Assembly: GCF_031450785.1 (NCBI RefSeq)
Contig: NZ_JARTWB010000002.1
Coordinates: forward strand, 2,728,001 to 2,792,000
From: Caballeronia sp. LZ062
GTDB lineage: Bacteria > Pseudomonadota > Gammaproteobacteria > Burkholderiales > Burkholderiaceae
DNA length: 64,000 nt
Direction of reading: 5' to 3'
The notes below the pieces were generated by a model. That model did not search any database. It saw only the letters and a list, made by a program, of their open reading frames with translations, and was not told the DNA's origin. Numbering within the stretch: position 1 is the stretch's first letter; every line of letters begins with the position of its first letter. Position numbers and translations under genes: made by a program. This document shows, in pieces, positions 63,475 through 64,000 of this stretch.

Positions 63475-64000
63475 ATGCCGCGCAAGAAACTGTTCGCTAT
63501 TACAGCGGCTGCCATCGGGGTAAGCGTTGCGCTTGCCGTCCTGGTGACCGCGCTCAAATCCACGCAATCAAGTGCTGCGGTAGGTAGTGCCTCCGAAGCG
63601 CAGGCAGCGAGCGGTCCGGAGTCGGCTGGGCCACACGGTGGCACCCTGCTCAAGTCGGGCGATGTAACGCTCGAAGTCGTGCTCTCGGAGAAACCGAACG
63701 ACGCGCGTCTCATTTTGTACCCGTCGGTGGGTGGGCGGGCCGTGCGGACAGCAATGACTGCTAGCGGCAAAATCAATTGGGCTCAAGGGACGACTGAAGC
63801 AATTCGTTTTACTTCCGCCGGCAACAAGCTGACGTCGGAACAACCTATCGCCAAGCCGCACGTTTTTGACGCAACGATTAGTGTCACGCTAAGCGGTAAA
63901 ACAACCGCGTTCGAATTCTCACGTGCAGACGGCGCTATCCCTCTGGACCCGCAGCAAATCAAGAGCGCTGGAATCAGTGTTTTGAAGTCAGGACCGGCCG
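63475..64000 (+). CDS. czcB: Periplasmic adaptor CzcB, N-terminal part (cut by window end)
   Basis: The frame from the ATG at 63475 runs open to the end of the window (175 codons). It starts MPRKKLFAITAAAIGVSVAL with an N-terminal membrane anchor or signal. It then has a short linker and a metal-binding-like block GPHGGTLLKSGDVTLEVVLS, as in the N-terminal domain of CzcB. The last visible part, PLDPQQIKSAGISVLKSGPA, is the usual lead into the adaptor's barrel domain. It links the RND pump CzcA (expected beyond the window) to CzcC. Confidence 0.9.
   Translation, partial: MPRKKLFAITAAAIGVSVALAVLVTALKSTQSSAAVGSASEAQAASGPESAGPHGGTLLKSGDVTLEVVLSEKPNDARLILYPSVGGRAVRTAMTASGKINWAQGTTEAIRFTSAGNKLTSEQPIAKPHVFDATISVTLSGKTTAFEFSRADGAIPLDPQQIKSAGISVLKSGPA

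Overview
The window is high-GC chromosomal DNA from a member of the Burkholderiaceae, most like Paraburkholderia or Caballeronia. This rests on gene content and order: fliFGHI next to fliE-fliST, an SAH-riboswitch ahcY-metF operon, pxpBCA with DUF969/DUF979, DUF4148 proteins and a LigD of PE-ligase-polymerase order. It is inferred from recognised families and not from a database search. No rRNA, tRNA, CRISPR array or intact transposase was seen.

Positions 1-43.3 kb are core genome. They hold a flagellar cluster (fliI, fliH, fliG and fliF leftward; fliE, fliS, fliT, fliK and an FlhB-tail homologue rightward, with a near-consensus sigma-28 promoter before fliS). Next come an AidB-like acyl-CoA dehydrogenase, a DUF937/OmpA envelope protein and a LysR regulator divergent from lrgAB. 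The SAH riboswitch follows with ahcY, a small membrane protein and metF, then a five-gene dipeptide-type ABC transporter and a TraB/GumN protein. The leftward pxpBCA (5-oxoprolinase) and DUF969/DUF979 genes sit opposite a winged-helix regulator. After that are 5-FTHF cyclo-ligase, lytic transglycosylase, an NDUFA9-like protein, GST and cca; a 1 kb gene-free stretch built from two 242-bp inverted arms; and DUF2905, a NDUFAF7-like methyltransferase, a pteridine-reductase-like SDR, folB, ttcA, glmU and glmS.

Immediately after glmS, the classical attTn7 neighbourhood, the character changes to an accessory island with more A/T-tolerant codons, hypothetical genes, a repeat cluster and a perfect 37-bp palindrome. 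It carries defence and repair modules: an RnlA/RnlB toxin-antitoxin pair whose toxin is interrupted by one in-frame TGA; a two-gene DUF4297 nuclease plus zinc-hook SMC-like ATPase pair resembling Lamassu/ABC-three-component systems but with no recognisable middle component; a LexA-like S24 repressor with a palindromic operator; and a bacterial NHEJ module (LigD, Ku, and an HTH-TPR protein overlapping ku).

From 56.5 kb to the end lies a heavy-metal resistance block: an SmtB/ArsR-type sensor divergent from a His-rich CzcD-like exporter, a CzcR/CzcS two-component system, two small exported DUF4148-like proteins, czcC, and czcB cut by the window end. Four copies of one composite DNA motif sit upstream of czcRS, both small proteins and czcC. 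They suggest a common regulon, with CzcR the obvious candidate regulator.
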